Assembly: GCA_030620925.1 (NCBI GenBank)
Contig: JAUXIQ010000023.1
Location: forward strand, 1 to 12,098
Origin: Nitrospinota bacterium
GTDB lineage: Bacteria > JAUXIQ01
Direction of reading: 5' to 3'
DNA length: 12,098 nucleotides
Positions 1 to 9,723 of this stretch are shown one piece after another (position 1 is the stretch's first letter; each line of letters opens with the position of its first letter). Both the position numbers and the translations under genes were made by a program. The notes under the pieces were generated by a model that searched no databases, was not told the origin of the DNA, and saw only the letters and a list, made by a program, of their open reading frames with translations.

Positions 1-1
1 A

Positions 2-304
2 ATCCTCCAGATGTTTGAGGGCTCTGAGAACATGCTCGTCCACCGTATATCTATGATAGAGGTCGTGTTGGGCCAGACTGGTGAGCCCCTCGAACTCAGG
101 GATATATTTTCCCAGACCTCCCGCATCGTGCATTTGGCGGAGCGCATCCGCGGCATCCTCCTGAGACAGTATCTCCAAGAAGATGTCTCTGGCCTGCGGA
201 CTGTCTATTATACTGCGATCCAGGTGGTGAAGGTTCTGGCCGATCTTCCTCAAGGTGCTCTGCCCCGGGGCCAGCTTCAGGGCCTGGCTATGCCTGAACA
301 GCTT
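2..304 (-). pseudogene. glnD: glnD continuation after an in-frame stop (partial, runs off window)
   Basis: Reading on through the TAA at 305-307 in the same minus-strand frame gives 101 further codons without another stop. They begin KLFRHSQALKLAP and end in HDLYHRYTVDEHVLRALKHL. The second stretch is the hallmark opening of the HD domain of GlnD, which carries the uridylyl-removing activity. The sequence therefore belongs to the same gene as the upstream N-terminal part, and only the single stop codon separates them. No insertion, deletion or frame change is visible. The rest of the HD domain and the two C-terminal ACT domains would lie beyond the left edge. I see no Shine-Dalgarno sequence that would let this part start on its own. 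The first in-frame ATG (131-133) has no purine-rich stretch before it. Whether the gene is dead, read through or wrongly sequenced cannot be decided here. Confidence 0.8.
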
Positions 305-1387
305 TTACTTAAGAATAGGATGGTCTACGAAAGGGTCCCCTTCCACCACAATTTCCCCACCGACGGAGTAGAGGCCGCGGTCGACCTTTTTCCGCTTCAG
401 GGCCCTGCCCAATCGATGGAAAAAGCCGTCCCTGCGTCCGCAACTTTTTATTACAAGCCTGGAGTACCTCCCCATATCCCTGGCCCGGAGAAAATAGTCC
501 CTCATGAAAAGCTCGACGGCCGGGAAAAGGTCGTTGCCCTGGTAGTTAAGGTTAGCGGCGATGACTCGCTGGACTTCCATCAGGAGCACATCGTTGCGCT
601 GTTTAACCGTGAAATGCAGCTCGTTGCGCACCCTGTGCAAAAAATCGTAAGCTTCTTTGAATTTCTGAAGCTCCTCGAGTGTCAGTACTCCCAGGGCCAC
701 CAGGTCGTCGAGCACCCCGGCGTCATACCTGGTTTTGGCGCACCACAAGGCCACGTGGTAGTCCCTGAGCCCCCCCATACCCTCCTTAACATTAGGCTCC
801 TGGTAGTTGGAAGAATCTCCGTATTGCGCGTAGCGCTGGGTCTGTTCCCTGGTCTTAATCTCGATGAAATCGGCTGCGCCCCTGGTCAGGAACTCTTTCC
901 TGATGGCCCGGTTGAGCTGGCGGGTTATGCTTTCATCACCGCATATATGCCGGTTCTCTATCATTGAAGTCTTGACCGTGGAATCATCACGGGCGATCTT
1001 CATACATTCGGGTACGGACCTGCAGCTGTGCCCCACGCGAATACCCAAATCCCACAGGAAATAGAGGGCCTCCTTGACCATAAAATCGACAAACCGGTTC
1101 ATTTTGCGGTAGAGGAACAGCACGTCAACGTCAGACTGGGGGTTCAGTTCCCCCCGGCCGTATCCGCCCAGAGCCACCAGGGCCATTCCGTCAGTCTGCG
1201 CTTCTCCATCAGCCAGCGCCTCCTCCCTGCAATAGCTGTAGACTCTGCGCACCACACCGTCCATCAAATCCGTATTTCGACGCACCACCTCCAGTCCCCC
1301 GCCGCCGGCCCGGTGCATGGTAAATATCTCCTCGCCGCCGCGTTCTATCTGAAACTTCAGCCTGTCTACTACATCTTTCCTGCTCAT
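305..1387 (-). CDS. glnD: [Protein-PII] uridylyltransferase GlnD, N-terminal part, ended early by in-frame TAA
   Basis: GlnD senses glutamine and uridylylates or deuridylylates the PII signal protein in the cytoplasm, and so sets nitrogen assimilation. This 360-residue piece holds the nucleotidyltransferase domain. The catalytic motif GGYGRGELNPQSDVDVL lies at about residues 74-90, with metal-binding aspartates at 86 and 88. The GlnD signature EPNVKEGMGGLRDYH follows at about 197-211, and the helical GlnE/GlnD linker after that. Family members are usually about 850-900 residues, so this is well under half. It stops at TAA (305-307) just after HPILK, and clear GlnD sequence continues in the same frame. 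The ATG at 1387 lies 17 bases after the xerD stop and has a GGTGG stretch some 10 bases upstream. The identification is firm. Whether the product is functional is not: this piece alone would lack the HD and ACT domains needed for deuridylylation and glutamine sensing. Confidence 0.9.
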   Translation of the reverse strand: MSRKDVVDRLKFQIERGGEEIFTMHRAGGGGLEVVRRNTDLMDGVVRRVYSYCREEALADGEAQTDGMALVALGGYGRGELNPQSDVDVLFLYRKMNRFVDFMVKEALYFLWDLGIRVGHSCRSVPECMKIARDDSTVKTSMIENRHICGDESITRQLNRAIRKEFLTRGAADFIEIKTREQTQRYAQYGDSSNYQEPNVKEGMGGLRDYHVALWCAKTRYDAGVLDDLVALGVLTLEELQKFKEAYDFLHRVRNELHFTVKQRNDVLLMEVQRVIAANLNYQGNDLFPAVELFMRDYFLRARDMGRYSRLVIKSCGRRDGFFHRLGRALKRKKVDRGLYSVGGEIVVEGDPFVDHPILK

Positions 1388-1404
1388 TTCACCATAACCA
1401 CCGG

Positions 1405-2292
1405 TTACCTGGCCCTGGGATGAAATTTATCGTACTGTTCTCTCAACAGCTTATCCATCAGGTGGGTATATATCTGAGTGGTCGAAATATCCGCATGTCC
1501 CAGCATCTGTTGAACCGATCTCAAGTCGGCCCCTCCGTTAAGGAGATGGGAGGCGAAAGAATGTCTGAGCATGTGAGGGGTAACCTCCCCTAAACGGGCG
1601 AGACGGGCGTAGAGCTTGACCCTGTTCCAGAAGTTGTTGCGGGTCATCGGCCCCCCGCGCCGGCTGAGAAAAAGGTAGGGCGAACGCTTCTCCCCGGCCA
1701 TGACGGGCCTCGACGAGCTCAGGTAGGTCTTCAATATATCCAGCGCTCTCTCACCCACCGGCACCACGCGCTCTTTCTTCCCCTTGCCGTACGCGATCAG
1801 GTAGCCGGCCTCCAGGTTCACATCGGCCTCTTTCAACCCCACAAGCTCCGAGACTCTGAGGCCGGCAGCGTACATTAACTCCAGCATGGCCGCATCCCTC
1901 AGGCCCAGGGGCTCTCCAGTATCCGGCTGGGCGAGCAGGGCTTCCACCTGATGCTCTTGAAGAACGCCGGGCAGCTTCCTGCCCGTTCTGGGAGACTCTA
2001 TGTACGCGGCGGGGTCCGCCTCGACCAGACCTTCCCTCAAAAGGAACCGATGGAAAGACTTTATCGAGCTGAGATGGCGTCTCAAAGAGATTGAAGAAAG
2101 CCCCTTCTCCTTCAGATGGGCCAGATGGATGATTATGTCTTCCCTCTCCAGGGAAGAAACGTCACCCCCGCGTCGGGGGAACGTTTCATCCAGGTAGCAG
2201 GCTATATCCCTGGCGTAGGATTCAACGGTGCGAGACGAAAGCCGGGCCTCCACCCTGAGGTAATTAAGATACTGGTCTAAAATGAGGTCCAT
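1405..2292 (-). CDS. xerD: Tyrosine recombinase XerD
   Basis: Site-specific recombinase that, with a XerC partner and FtsK, resolves chromosome dimers at dif. At 295 residues it has the normal Xer length. The N-terminal SAM-like core-binding domain covers about residues 1-90 and the catalytic domain about 105-290. All catalytic residues are visible: R146 (in AAGLRVSEL), K170, H240 and R243 (HMLRHSFASHLLNGGA), H266 (MLGHADISTTQIYTHL) and the nucleophile Y275. XerD is preferred over XerC because of overall similarity and its place between murJ and glnD, but the two are hard to separate by eye. The ATG start is preceded at 8 bases by AGGG. It lies 54 bases downstream of the murJ stop and 17 bases upstream of glnD, so co-transcription with both is likely. 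No recombination target, integrase-style extra domain or mobile-element context is seen, so a phage integrase is unlikely. Confidence 0.9.
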   Translation of the reverse strand: MDLILDQYLNYLRVEARLSSRTVESYARDIACYLDETFPRRGGDVSSLEREDIIIHLAHLKEKGLSSISLRRHLSSIKSFHRFLLREGLVEADPAAYIESPRTGRKLPGVLQEHQVEALLAQPDTGEPLGLRDAAMLELMYAAGLRVSELVGLKEADVNLEAGYLIAYGKGKKERVVPVGERALDILKTYLSSSRPVMAGEKRSPYLFLSRRGGPMTRNNFWNRVKLYARLARLGEVTPHMLRHSFASHLLNGGADLRSVQQMLGHADISTTQIYTHLMDKLLREQYDKFHPRAR

Positions 2293-2346
2293 CTGAAAAA
2301 CCCTGCTCCCCTTGAAAGCTCCCTTAAGAGAGGATGCGCGTCCACC

Positions 2347-3903
2347 TCAACCCCTGCGCACCAGTTTGAGCAATTGGTCCAGCTCCTCGCTCCTCCAGAG
2401 CCGATTGATGGCCAGGTATACCGCTGCTCCCCCTGCAATGCAAACCACCAGCACTCCTATCCTTAGCAGAAGGGGCGCCGTCAAATCAAACATACTATTA
2501 TACAACGCCCAGACAACCAGGGCCAGCCCTCCCGAGGCGATCAGACTTCTGTAAACCGAGCGCGCCAGCTCCCTCCCGCCTTGAGTGCCTACTCTTCTGA
2601 ACAATATAATAAGCAACACGAAGAAATTAAACATGGAGGAGATGGAAGTGGCCAGCGCGAGACCGTTATGTTTCATAGGGCCCATGAGCAGAAGGTTCAG
2701 GATCACGTTTATTATCAGGGCGTATATAGCCACCTTGAAAGGAGTCTTCGTATCCTGCATCGAAAAGAAGCCCGTAGCGGTGATCTTCACGCCGGCGAAG
2801 GCGAATAGCCCCAGAGAGTAGTAAAAAAGCGCGGTGGCCGTGGCGTAAGCGGCATAGGGGCCGAAAGCGCCCCGCTGGAAGAGAACGTTCACTATGGGCG
2901 TATTAAGCACCATGAGGCCCACCGAAGAGGGAACCATGATAAAGACAGCCAATCTCGTCCCGAACAGAAAGGAAGACCTGAGCTCATCCAGCTCTCTCCT
3001 GGCCGCCTGCTCCGATAATACGGGGAGGATGGCCACCGCAATTGCGATCCCGAACACGCCCAGTGGAAACTGGACCAGCCTGTTGGCGTAGTATAGGAAG
3101 GAGACGCTGCCCTCAGGCAGCCACGACGCTATCCACCTGTCCACCAGCAGATTGACCTGGTTGACCCCCAGCCCCAAAAGCGCTGGAACCATGAGCCCCA
3201 GAACCCTTCCCAGACCGGGGTGCCTGACCCTTTTCAGCGTCAACCGGGGGGCCGCCCCGCGAGACAGCATGGGAGGAACCTGCACCACTAACTGCAGCAA
3301 CCCCCCCAGCAGGGCGCCGGCGGCCAGGGCCAATATGGGAACCCCGAACCGGAAATGGAGCAACAACGCGCAGGAAATCATGGCAACATTCAGAAAAGCC
3401 GGGGAGACCGCGGGCCAGAAGAAATGCCCCCTGGTATTAAGAATCCCCGTGGAGAGCGAAGCCAGCCCCACGAAGAAGATAAAAGGGAAGAGCATCCTGG
3501 TGAGGAAAACGGTGAGCTCGATTTTCCCGGGCACACTCGCGAAACCCGGCACCAGGGCCTTGACGAACCAGGGCGCCAGAATGACGCCCGCCACCGAAAC
3601 GAGGGCCAGGACTGCGGCCAGCGTGGTGGCCATGGAATCCGCGAACCTCCCCGCTTCTTCCGTCCCCTCCTTGTTGATATACTCGGAATAGACGGGCACG
3701 AAGGAAGATGAAAGCCCGCCCTCCGCGAATATTCTGCGGAGCATATTGGGCACGCCAAAGGCCACGAAGAAGGCGTCGGTGGAGCCGTGGGCGCCGAACA
3801 ACTGGGCTATTATCATGTCCCTGACGAAGCCCAGTATCCGGCTGATGAGTGTGGCTCCGCCCACAACGCCGGTGGACCTGGTTATCTTATCCTCTTGAGA
3901 CAT
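2347..3903 (-). CDS. murJ: Lipid II flippase MurJ (MviN)
   Basis: Inner-membrane flippase of the MOP/MviN family that moves the peptidoglycan precursor lipid II to the periplasmic face. It has 518 residues, and the many hydrophobic segments spread over the whole length fit the family's 14 membrane helices. The N-terminal signature is intact: TGVVGGATLISRILGFVRD (about residues 11-29), then D43 and PNMLRRIFAEGGLSSSFVP (about 52-70). These include the conserved arginines and acidic residues of the central cavity. The ATG at 3903 has AAGG directly before it and AGAGGG about 11 bases upstream. It is the first gene of the left minus-strand block, divergent from rpsT across a 159-base intergenic region that must hold promoters for both directions. 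xerD follows after 54 bases. No truncation or odd residue was noticed. Confidence 0.95.
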   Translation of the reverse strand: MSQEDKITRSTGVVGGATLISRILGFVRDMIIAQLFGAHGSTDAFFVAFGVPNMLRRIFAEGGLSSSFVPVYSEYINKEGTEEAGRFADSMATTLAAVLALVSVAGVILAPWFVKALVPGFASVPGKIELTVFLTRMLFPFIFFVGLASLSTGILNTRGHFFWPAVSPAFLNVAMISCALLLHFRFGVPILALAAGALLGGLLQLVVQVPPMLSRGAAPRLTLKRVRHPGLGRVLGLMVPALLGLGVNQVNLLVDRWIASWLPEGSVSFLYYANRLVQFPLGVFGIAIAVAILPVLSEQAARRELDELRSSFLFGTRLAVFIMVPSSVGLMVLNTPIVNVLFQRGAFGPYAAYATATALFYYSLGLFAFAGVKITATGFFSMQDTKTPFKVAIYALIINVILNLLLMGPMKHNGLALATSISSMFNFFVLLIILFRRVGTQGGRELARSVYRSLIASGGLALVVWALYNSMFDLTAPLLLRIGVLVVCIAGGAAVYLAINRLWRSEELDQLLKLVRRG

Positions 3904-3973
3904 CCTTCAAGAAACCCTCTGCAGCCGTAAACCGCCTCTATTCCATCGATTACAGACATGAGGTATAAACCGC

Positions 3974-4002
3974 TTGACATGCGCCGAACAGGAATATAGG
4001 AT
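3974..4002 (+). promoter_or_regulatory. Sigma-70-type promoter for rpsT
   Basis: A perfect -35 box TTGACA (3974-3979) is followed, after a 17-base spacer, by TAGGAT (3997-4002), which matches four of six consensus -10 positions. Transcription would start near 4009, giving an rpsT leader of about 55 bases. The next gene downstream on this strand is rpsT, a single-gene unit that needs its own promoter. Confidence 0.65.
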
Positions 4003-4018
4003 TATATGGAAATTTCCC

Positions 4019-4038
4019 TAATTTAAACTCTCCAAATT
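4019..4038 (+). repeat. 20-base AT-rich element, copy 1 (rpsT leader)
   Basis: TAATTTAAACTCTCCAAATT lies in the predicted 5' leader of rpsT, nine bases before its Shine-Dalgarno sequence. It differs at one base from the element at 7509-7528 in the leuS leader. Each copy has short inverted arms AATTT and AAATT around a nine-base centre. Function is unknown. Confidence 0.45.
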
Positions 4039-4047
4039 GCTGATTAC

Positions 4048-4052
4048 GGAGG
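4048..4052 (+). promoter_or_regulatory. Ribosome binding site of rpsT
   Basis: GGAGG lies 10 bases before the ATG at 4063. It supports that start and the plus-strand orientation of this lone gene. Confidence 0.8.
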
Positions 4053-4062
4053 AAAACTGCGA

Positions 4063-4341
4063 ATGCCAAAAAAGGCATCTGTATTAAAGAGAATCAGACA
4101 GAGCAACGAAAGGCGCGAGCGAAACAAGGACGTTAAATCAAACATGCGCACCGCTATCAAAAAGCTGTATGCGGCCATGGACTCCCGCGACATCGAACAG
4201 GCGCGGCAGGAGCTTCAGAAAGTTATTCCCACCATAGATACGGCCGCATCCAAGGGAGTAATCCATAAAAATACCGCCTCAAGGAAAATCTCCAGGCTTA
4301 ACCGCAGGTTCCACGTCCTGTCCTCCGACCAATCGAATTGA
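4063..4341 (+). CDS. rpsT: 30S ribosomal protein S20
   Basis: Small, very basic helical protein that binds 16S rRNA early in 30S assembly. The 92 residues match the usual S20 length of about 85-95. Family features are the opening MPKKASVLKRIRQSNERR, the segment NKDVKSNMRTAIKKL, and the C-terminal half containing AASKGVIHKNTASRKISRLNRR. The start is fixed by a GGAGG site 10 bases upstream and by the conserved N-terminus. It is the only plus-strand gene here, convergent with lptE and divergent from murJ, with its own promoter (TTGACA at 3974) and a weak hairpin-plus-T-run after the stop. S20 is autoregulated translationally in some bacteria. The roughly 55-base leader could allow this, but the sequence does not prove it. 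Confidence 0.96.
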   Translation: MPKKASVLKRIRQSNERRERNKDVKSNMRTAIKKLYAAMDSRDIEQARQELQKVIPTIDTAASKGVIHKNTASRKISRLNRRFHVLSSDQSN

Positions 4342-4378
4342 ACCTTTTACATTCGAATTAAAATAACGCAAGGTAATT

Positions 4379-4404
4379 TTAAGGGAGCTGAGCCTTGACT
4401 TTTT
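4379..4404 (+). terminator. Possible rho-independent terminator of rpsT
   Basis: TTAAGG (4379-4384) can pair with CCTTGA (4393-4398, one G-T wobble) around an eight-base loop, followed by CTTTTT. It lies 38 bases after the rpsT stop and before the convergent lptE end. The stem is short and not very GC-rich, so it is only a candidate. Confidence 0.35.
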
Positions 4405-4427
4405 ACGGTCCCCTGCCCGCATTCCGG

Positions 4428-4996
4428 CTACAATCCCGAGAACAGCAGCTCGACCAGTTCCTCCGCCAACTCCCTGAATCCCCTTCTCTCGGCAGACTCT
4501 TTTGCCTTCTCCAGCGCTGACAACTTCATGTGAACGGCATACTCAGAGCGGGCCTGAAGGTTGAAAGAGACCAGCTCCTTTCCGCTCGACCTCTCTACGA
4601 CGCTCACCCTCACCGACACCACCACCCTCCTCTCCGATGCCCTGTCCGTATCGTCGAAAGCGAGCGTTCGGGCGCCGTAGCCGGTTATCTTCCCCCGCAG
4701 GATGAGCTCCGCCCGCTCCACGGGCACCACCTCCAGCCTCCCGTCATCGATGAACTCCTCTCTCACCGCTTCGGTGAGCAGCGTTTCGATAAGCGGCTCA
4801 GAGGAGACGTTTTCAAAGATAGGGATGGCGATGCTGTTTATACCGGGATCGAACCCGGGGGATATTCTGCCTGGTCGGTAGCCGCATCCGGACACGCTGA
4901 GAGCGATCAAGGCCACGCACCAGCACCATCTCACGAATTTCACCGCAGCGGATTGTGAAACTGCCGGAAGCAGCTTAATGGAGGCCGACACAGGAT

Positions 4997-5000
<4 letters not shown>
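4428..5000 (-). CDS. lptE: LPS-assembly lipoprotein LptE
   Basis: LptE plugs and supports the LptD channel that inserts lipopolysaccharide into the outer membrane. The 190-residue product has a lipoprotein signal: basic residues K21 and R24, a hydrophobic stretch, then the lipobox VSGC with lipidation at C39, followed by GYRPG. The mature part shows the LptE/LptB-like pattern: [27 protein letters not shown] at about residues 57-83 (in outline), a segment like [12 protein letters not shown], and a C-terminal amphipathic helix. Sequence conservation in this family is low, so the call rests on these features together with its place next to leuS, a common neighbour. Its ATG overlaps the leuS stop as ATGA (4997-5000), which predicts translational coupling. 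A holA gene (DNA polymerase III delta), which often follows lptE in related genomes, is not present: the next gene is rpsT on the other strand. Confidence 0.82.
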
Positions 5001-7489
<2,489 letters not shown>

Positions 7490-7497
7490 AAAAAACT

Positions 7498-7503
7498 ACC
7501 TCC
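7498..7503 (-). promoter_or_regulatory. Ribosome binding site fixing the TTG start of leuS
   Basis: On the minus strand GGAGGT stands eight bases before TTG (7489-7487), separated by AG and a run of T. No ATG or GTG lies at a suitable distance, so the TTG is well supported. Confidence 0.85.
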
Positions 7504-7508
7504 GTCGG

Positions 7509-7528
7509 TAATTTAAACTCTTCAAATT
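7509..7528 (-). repeat. 20-base AT-rich element, copy 2 (leuS leader)
   Basis: The plus strand reads TAATTTAAACTCTTCAAATT, identical at 19 of 20 positions to 4019-4038. It fills half of the 42-base gap between the NUDIX stop and leuS, just before the leuS ribosome binding site. Relative to the gene it serves, it lies in the opposite orientation to the rpsT copy. Confidence 0.45.
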
Positions 7529-7531
7529 CCC

Positions 7532-7963
7532 TCACACCAACCCGGCTATCCGCATCAATATCTGCGTATCGGCGTGCAGCTCATCCCAGCGCGATTCCAA
7601 CTCCTGCTCGGTGAACCATTCAGCCTCCCCCACGTCGTCGTCAGGGGTTAGCTCGCCGTCTACCATCTCGGCTATACAGTCTATATATATTACGTGTAGG
7701 CCGGTCTTTCCGTCATCGTCAACGACTATCCGCTCGAACGGTTCCAGCATTTTCTTTATGGATATTTCCAGATGCGTCTCTTCACGCACCTCCCTAACTA
7801 TTCCATCGCGGATGGCTTCTCCCACGTCCAGCTTTCCGCCGGGGCATATCCACTTGCCTTTCCAGTAGCCCTCGCGCTCTGGGACATGGCGCACCATCAG
7901 CACCCCCTTCTCAGGATGGGTGATAACCGCTCCCACGGCTACGATTATGCGTCCTCCCTCCAT
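7532..7963 (-). CDS. NUDIX hydrolase
   Basis: Hydrolyses a nucleoside diphosphate linked to another group, with magnesium as cofactor. The substrate cannot be read from sequence. The 143-residue protein is a single NUDIX domain. The NUDIX box runs from G43 (GKLDVGE) to L65, with E49 and the catalytic helix REVREETHL at 57-65. All metal-binding glutamates are present. The usual glycine near the end of the box (EEXGU) is histidine at 64. The PGGKLDVGE and WKGKWICPGG stretches resemble MutT/ADP-ribose-type enzymes in a general way. ATG at 7963 has GGAGG six bases upstream. It lies 18 bases after the phosphoesterase gene and 42 bases before leuS, inside the same operon-like block. A house-cleaning role is likely but inferred. 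Confidence 0.9.
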   Translation of the reverse strand: MEGGRIIVAVGAVITHPEKGVLMVRHVPEREGYWKGKWICPGGKLDVGEAIRDGIVREVREETHLEISIKKMLEPFERIVVDDDGKTGLHVIYIDCIAEMVDGELTPDDDVGEAEWFTEQELESRWDELHADTQILMRIAGLV

Positions 7964-7981
7964 TCGCTGCCTCCGGCGGGA

Positions 7982-8710
7982 TTACATCCCCAGGGCCAGC
8001 CGCTGCGCCAGGTAAGGCGGCAGCCCGGCCTTCACGATTTTTTCCTGCGCGGCGTAAACATCGTAGGACACCCGCAGGAACTCTACGCTCTGCCTCTCAG
8101 CGTCATAAACAACGTAACACGAGCGGGGGTCACCGTCCCTGGGCTGGCCCACGCTGCCCGCATTGATTATATACCTGCACCCTTCCTTAAGCTGCAACTG
8201 CCCTGGAGACTCGAAGCCCAGTTTGCCCTCGCTGTCCATGCAGAACACCGCAGGGGTGTGAGAGTGCCCTATAAAGCAGAGCCCGTTTTCGAAAGCGTCG
8301 TAATTCTGCTCCGCCTGCTCCACGGACAACAGATAATTCCAGTTTAAAGGGTTGAGGGGAGAGGCGTGCACTATGGTGAAACCCTCTTCCTCCGCACTCA
8401 CATCCAGTCCGGCCAGGTACGTCCTTTCTCCGTCGCTCAGCCTGTCCCTGGTCCAGAGGACGGCGTTTTTGGCGTAAGAGTTGAAATAGACCGGCTCCTC
8501 CTTCCCGGAAGCCACGTAGTCATGGTTGCCCACCACCGAGGCGTCCGCCATCGACCTGATCATATCCATCACTTCAGAGGGTTGGGCGCCGTAGCCCACG
8601 GCGTCCCCCAGGAAGATTATCCGGTCCACGCCCTGCGTCTCAATGGCTTCGGAGACCGCCTGCAGGGAATCCAGGTTCCCATGTATATCCGAAACAACAG
8701 CGTATCTCAA
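7982..8710 (-). CDS. Calcineurin-like metallophosphoesterase (YfcE/MJ0936-type)
   Basis: Two-metal phosphoesterase, 242 residues. The conserved ligands are all visible: D8 and H10 in SDIHGNLDSL, D36 in FLGDAVGYGAQP, N62 and H63 in VVGNHD, H115 in VHAS, H149 and H151 in IGHSHTP, and the downstream INAGSVGQPRDGDPR segment. This is the pattern of small bacterial phosphodiesterases/diadenosine tetraphosphatase-like proteins. The natural substrate is unknown. The start is TTG at 8710, supported by the family N-terminus (MRYAVVSDIHGN begins right at the first strand), an AGGG stretch about 10 bases upstream and the lack of any upstream ATG in frame. It sits between the M17-N-like gene (26 bases) and the NUDIX gene (18 bases), so two phosphohydrolases are made together. 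Confidence 0.9.
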   Translation of the reverse strand: MRYAVVSDIHGNLDSLQAVSEAIETQGVDRIIFLGDAVGYGAQPSEVMDMIRSMADASVVGNHDYVASGKEEPVYFNSYAKNAVLWTRDRLSDGERTYLAGLDVSAEEEGFTIVHASPLNPLNWNYLLSVEQAEQNYDAFENGLCFIGHSHTPAVFCMDSEGKLGFESPGQLQLKEGCRYIINAGSVGQPRDGDPRSCYVVYDAERQSVEFLRVSYDVYAAQEKIVKAGLPPYLAQRLALGM

Positions 8711-8736
8711 AGAATCTGTTCCCTGAGGTAAACCGG

Positions 8737-9312
8737 TTAATCCCCCATCTTTTTCGATTCTATTTCCGAATCCACCTTGTCCCGGTATTGGACCATGACT
8801 TCGTAGGATACCCCTTCCAGAATCCTCCAGTGCTCGAAGGATTCCTCTATCAATACCACTTCGTAATCTTCCTCCTGCGAAGGCTCCAGGAAGGAATAAC
8901 CCTGATATATGCCTTTTATAGTGGAACGGGAGAGGTCCCTATACTCCCAGGAGTCGAAATCCTGCCTCACGGTGGGCGCGGAAAAACCACTGAAGCCCAT
9001 CTCCTGAACGTCTCCTACCAGTTCGGTGAACATTCCCTCAATGGTTAACGGCAGCGCTTTATTGGCTTCCCCCATCCCATAGGCCATAATCCTTTCCGCC
9101 CTGAACTTAATGCTGCCCATGAGGACCACTTTATCTCCATTGGCTCCGGTCAGTCCCCCCTTCATTATGGCCCGGGAGATGCTGCCACCATGCAGCCAAT
9201 CGATCCATCCCACAATTCCTTTAAAGGGGATCCTATCGCTGAAAAAAGGAACCACCATAAGCTCTGTCTCGGCCTGGTAGAGCCGGGTATTGGCGAGCTC
9301 GATCTTCAACAC
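8737..9312 (-). CDS. Stand-alone M17 leucyl aminopeptidase N-terminal-like protein
   Basis: The 191-residue product resembles the macro-like N-terminal domain of M17 leucyl aminopeptidases. It opens with a short strand and then [15 protein letters not shown], followed by a [21 protein letters not shown] segment and the [12 protein letters not shown] turn that matches the family's nucleotide-binding-like core. The catalytic C-terminal peptidase domain, with its metal-binding Lys, Asp and Glu motifs, is absent. No fragment of it lies downstream. The gene is complete rather than truncated: it has its own stop and fits neatly between nusB and the phosphoesterase. The start is GTG at 9312, or TTG three bases later, overlapping the end of nusB by 7 or 4 bases, which suggests coupling. 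Function is unknown. It may bind a nucleotide, ADP-ribose-like ligand or a protein partner. Confidence 0.7.
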   Translation of the reverse strand: MLKIELANTRLYQAETELMVVPFFSDRIPFKGIVGWIDWLHGGSISRAIMKGGLTGANGDKVVLMGSIKFRAERIMAYGMGEANKALPLTIEGMFTELVGDVQEMGFSGFSAPTVRQDFDSWEYRDLSRSTIKGIYQGYSFLEPSQEEDYEVVLIEESFEHWRILEGVSYEVMVQYRDKVDSEIESKKMGD

Positions 9313-9719
9313 TGGGCGTCTACCTCCCTGTTCACCTTGTCCAGGATACCGTTCACAAAGGCCGGTGAATTCTCACCGCCGAACTTCTTGGCCAGCTCCA
9401 CCGCTTCGTTGATGGTCACCTTATAGGGTATATCGCTGATGTACTTGAGCTCGTAGACGGCCATGCGGAGAATATTCTTATCTATAATCGCCATTCGCTC
9501 TATGGACCAATGCATGCTTGCGCTCTTAAGATGTTCGTCTATCTCTTCCTTCTTTTCAGCGGCGCCTCTGGTCAGTTGCAGGGCGAAGTCCCTCACTTCC
9601 TGCGGAAGAGGCCCCCCTTCCGTGGCGGCTTCAAGGGCCTGCTCCGGGTCAATCTTCACCATATCCAGTTGATAGAGCATCTGCAAGGCTAGTTCACGTG
9701 CTTTACTCCTGGCTCTCAC
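9306..9719 (-). CDS. nusB: Transcription antitermination protein NusB
   Basis: All-helical RNA-binding protein that with NusE (S10) recognises boxA in rRNA leaders and promotes processive transcription. It has 137 residues, the usual size. The signatures are [13 protein letters not shown] at the N-terminus, and the C-terminal block [24 protein letters not shown], which is nearly diagnostic. The start is GTG at 9719, with GAGGGA about 10 bases upstream inside the end of ribH, and four bases separate the two genes. The ribH-nusB pairing is widespread in bacteria and supports both calls. Its stop overlaps the start of the next gene. Confidence 0.96.
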   Translation of the reverse strand: MRARSKARELALQMLYQLDMVKIDPEQALEAATEGGPLPQEVRDFALQLTRGAAEKKEEIDEHLKSASMHWSIERMAIIDKNILRMAVYELKYISDIPYKVTINEAVELAKKFGGENSPAFVNGILDKVNREVDAQC

Positions 9720-9723
9720 GGCA

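Noticed and set aside
305-307. Stop-codon readthrough or recoding of TAA in glnD
   Set aside because: TAA ends several neighbouring genes normally, there is no known readthrough context, and no special structure was seen. A mutation or error is the simpler reading.
11-967. Plus-strand open frame of 318 codons opposite glnD
   Set aside because: It is antisense to a clearly recognisable GlnD frame, has no family-like sequence and no ribosome binding site. It is open only because of the codon bias of the real gene.
2293-2346. Hairpin between murJ and xerD as a terminator
   Set aside because: GAGGTG can pair with CATCCTC only with a bulge, and no T-run follows. Read-through into xerD is more likely.
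4001-4006. Minus-strand TATAAT as -10 box of a murJ promoter
   Set aside because: No acceptable -35 box lies 16-18 bases upstream, and it overlaps the rpsT -10 region. A murJ promoter must exist nearby but I cannot place it.
7490-7531. T-box or leader attenuator before leuS
   Set aside because: The gap is only 42 bases and holds no specifier loop, antiterminator or terminator hairpin.
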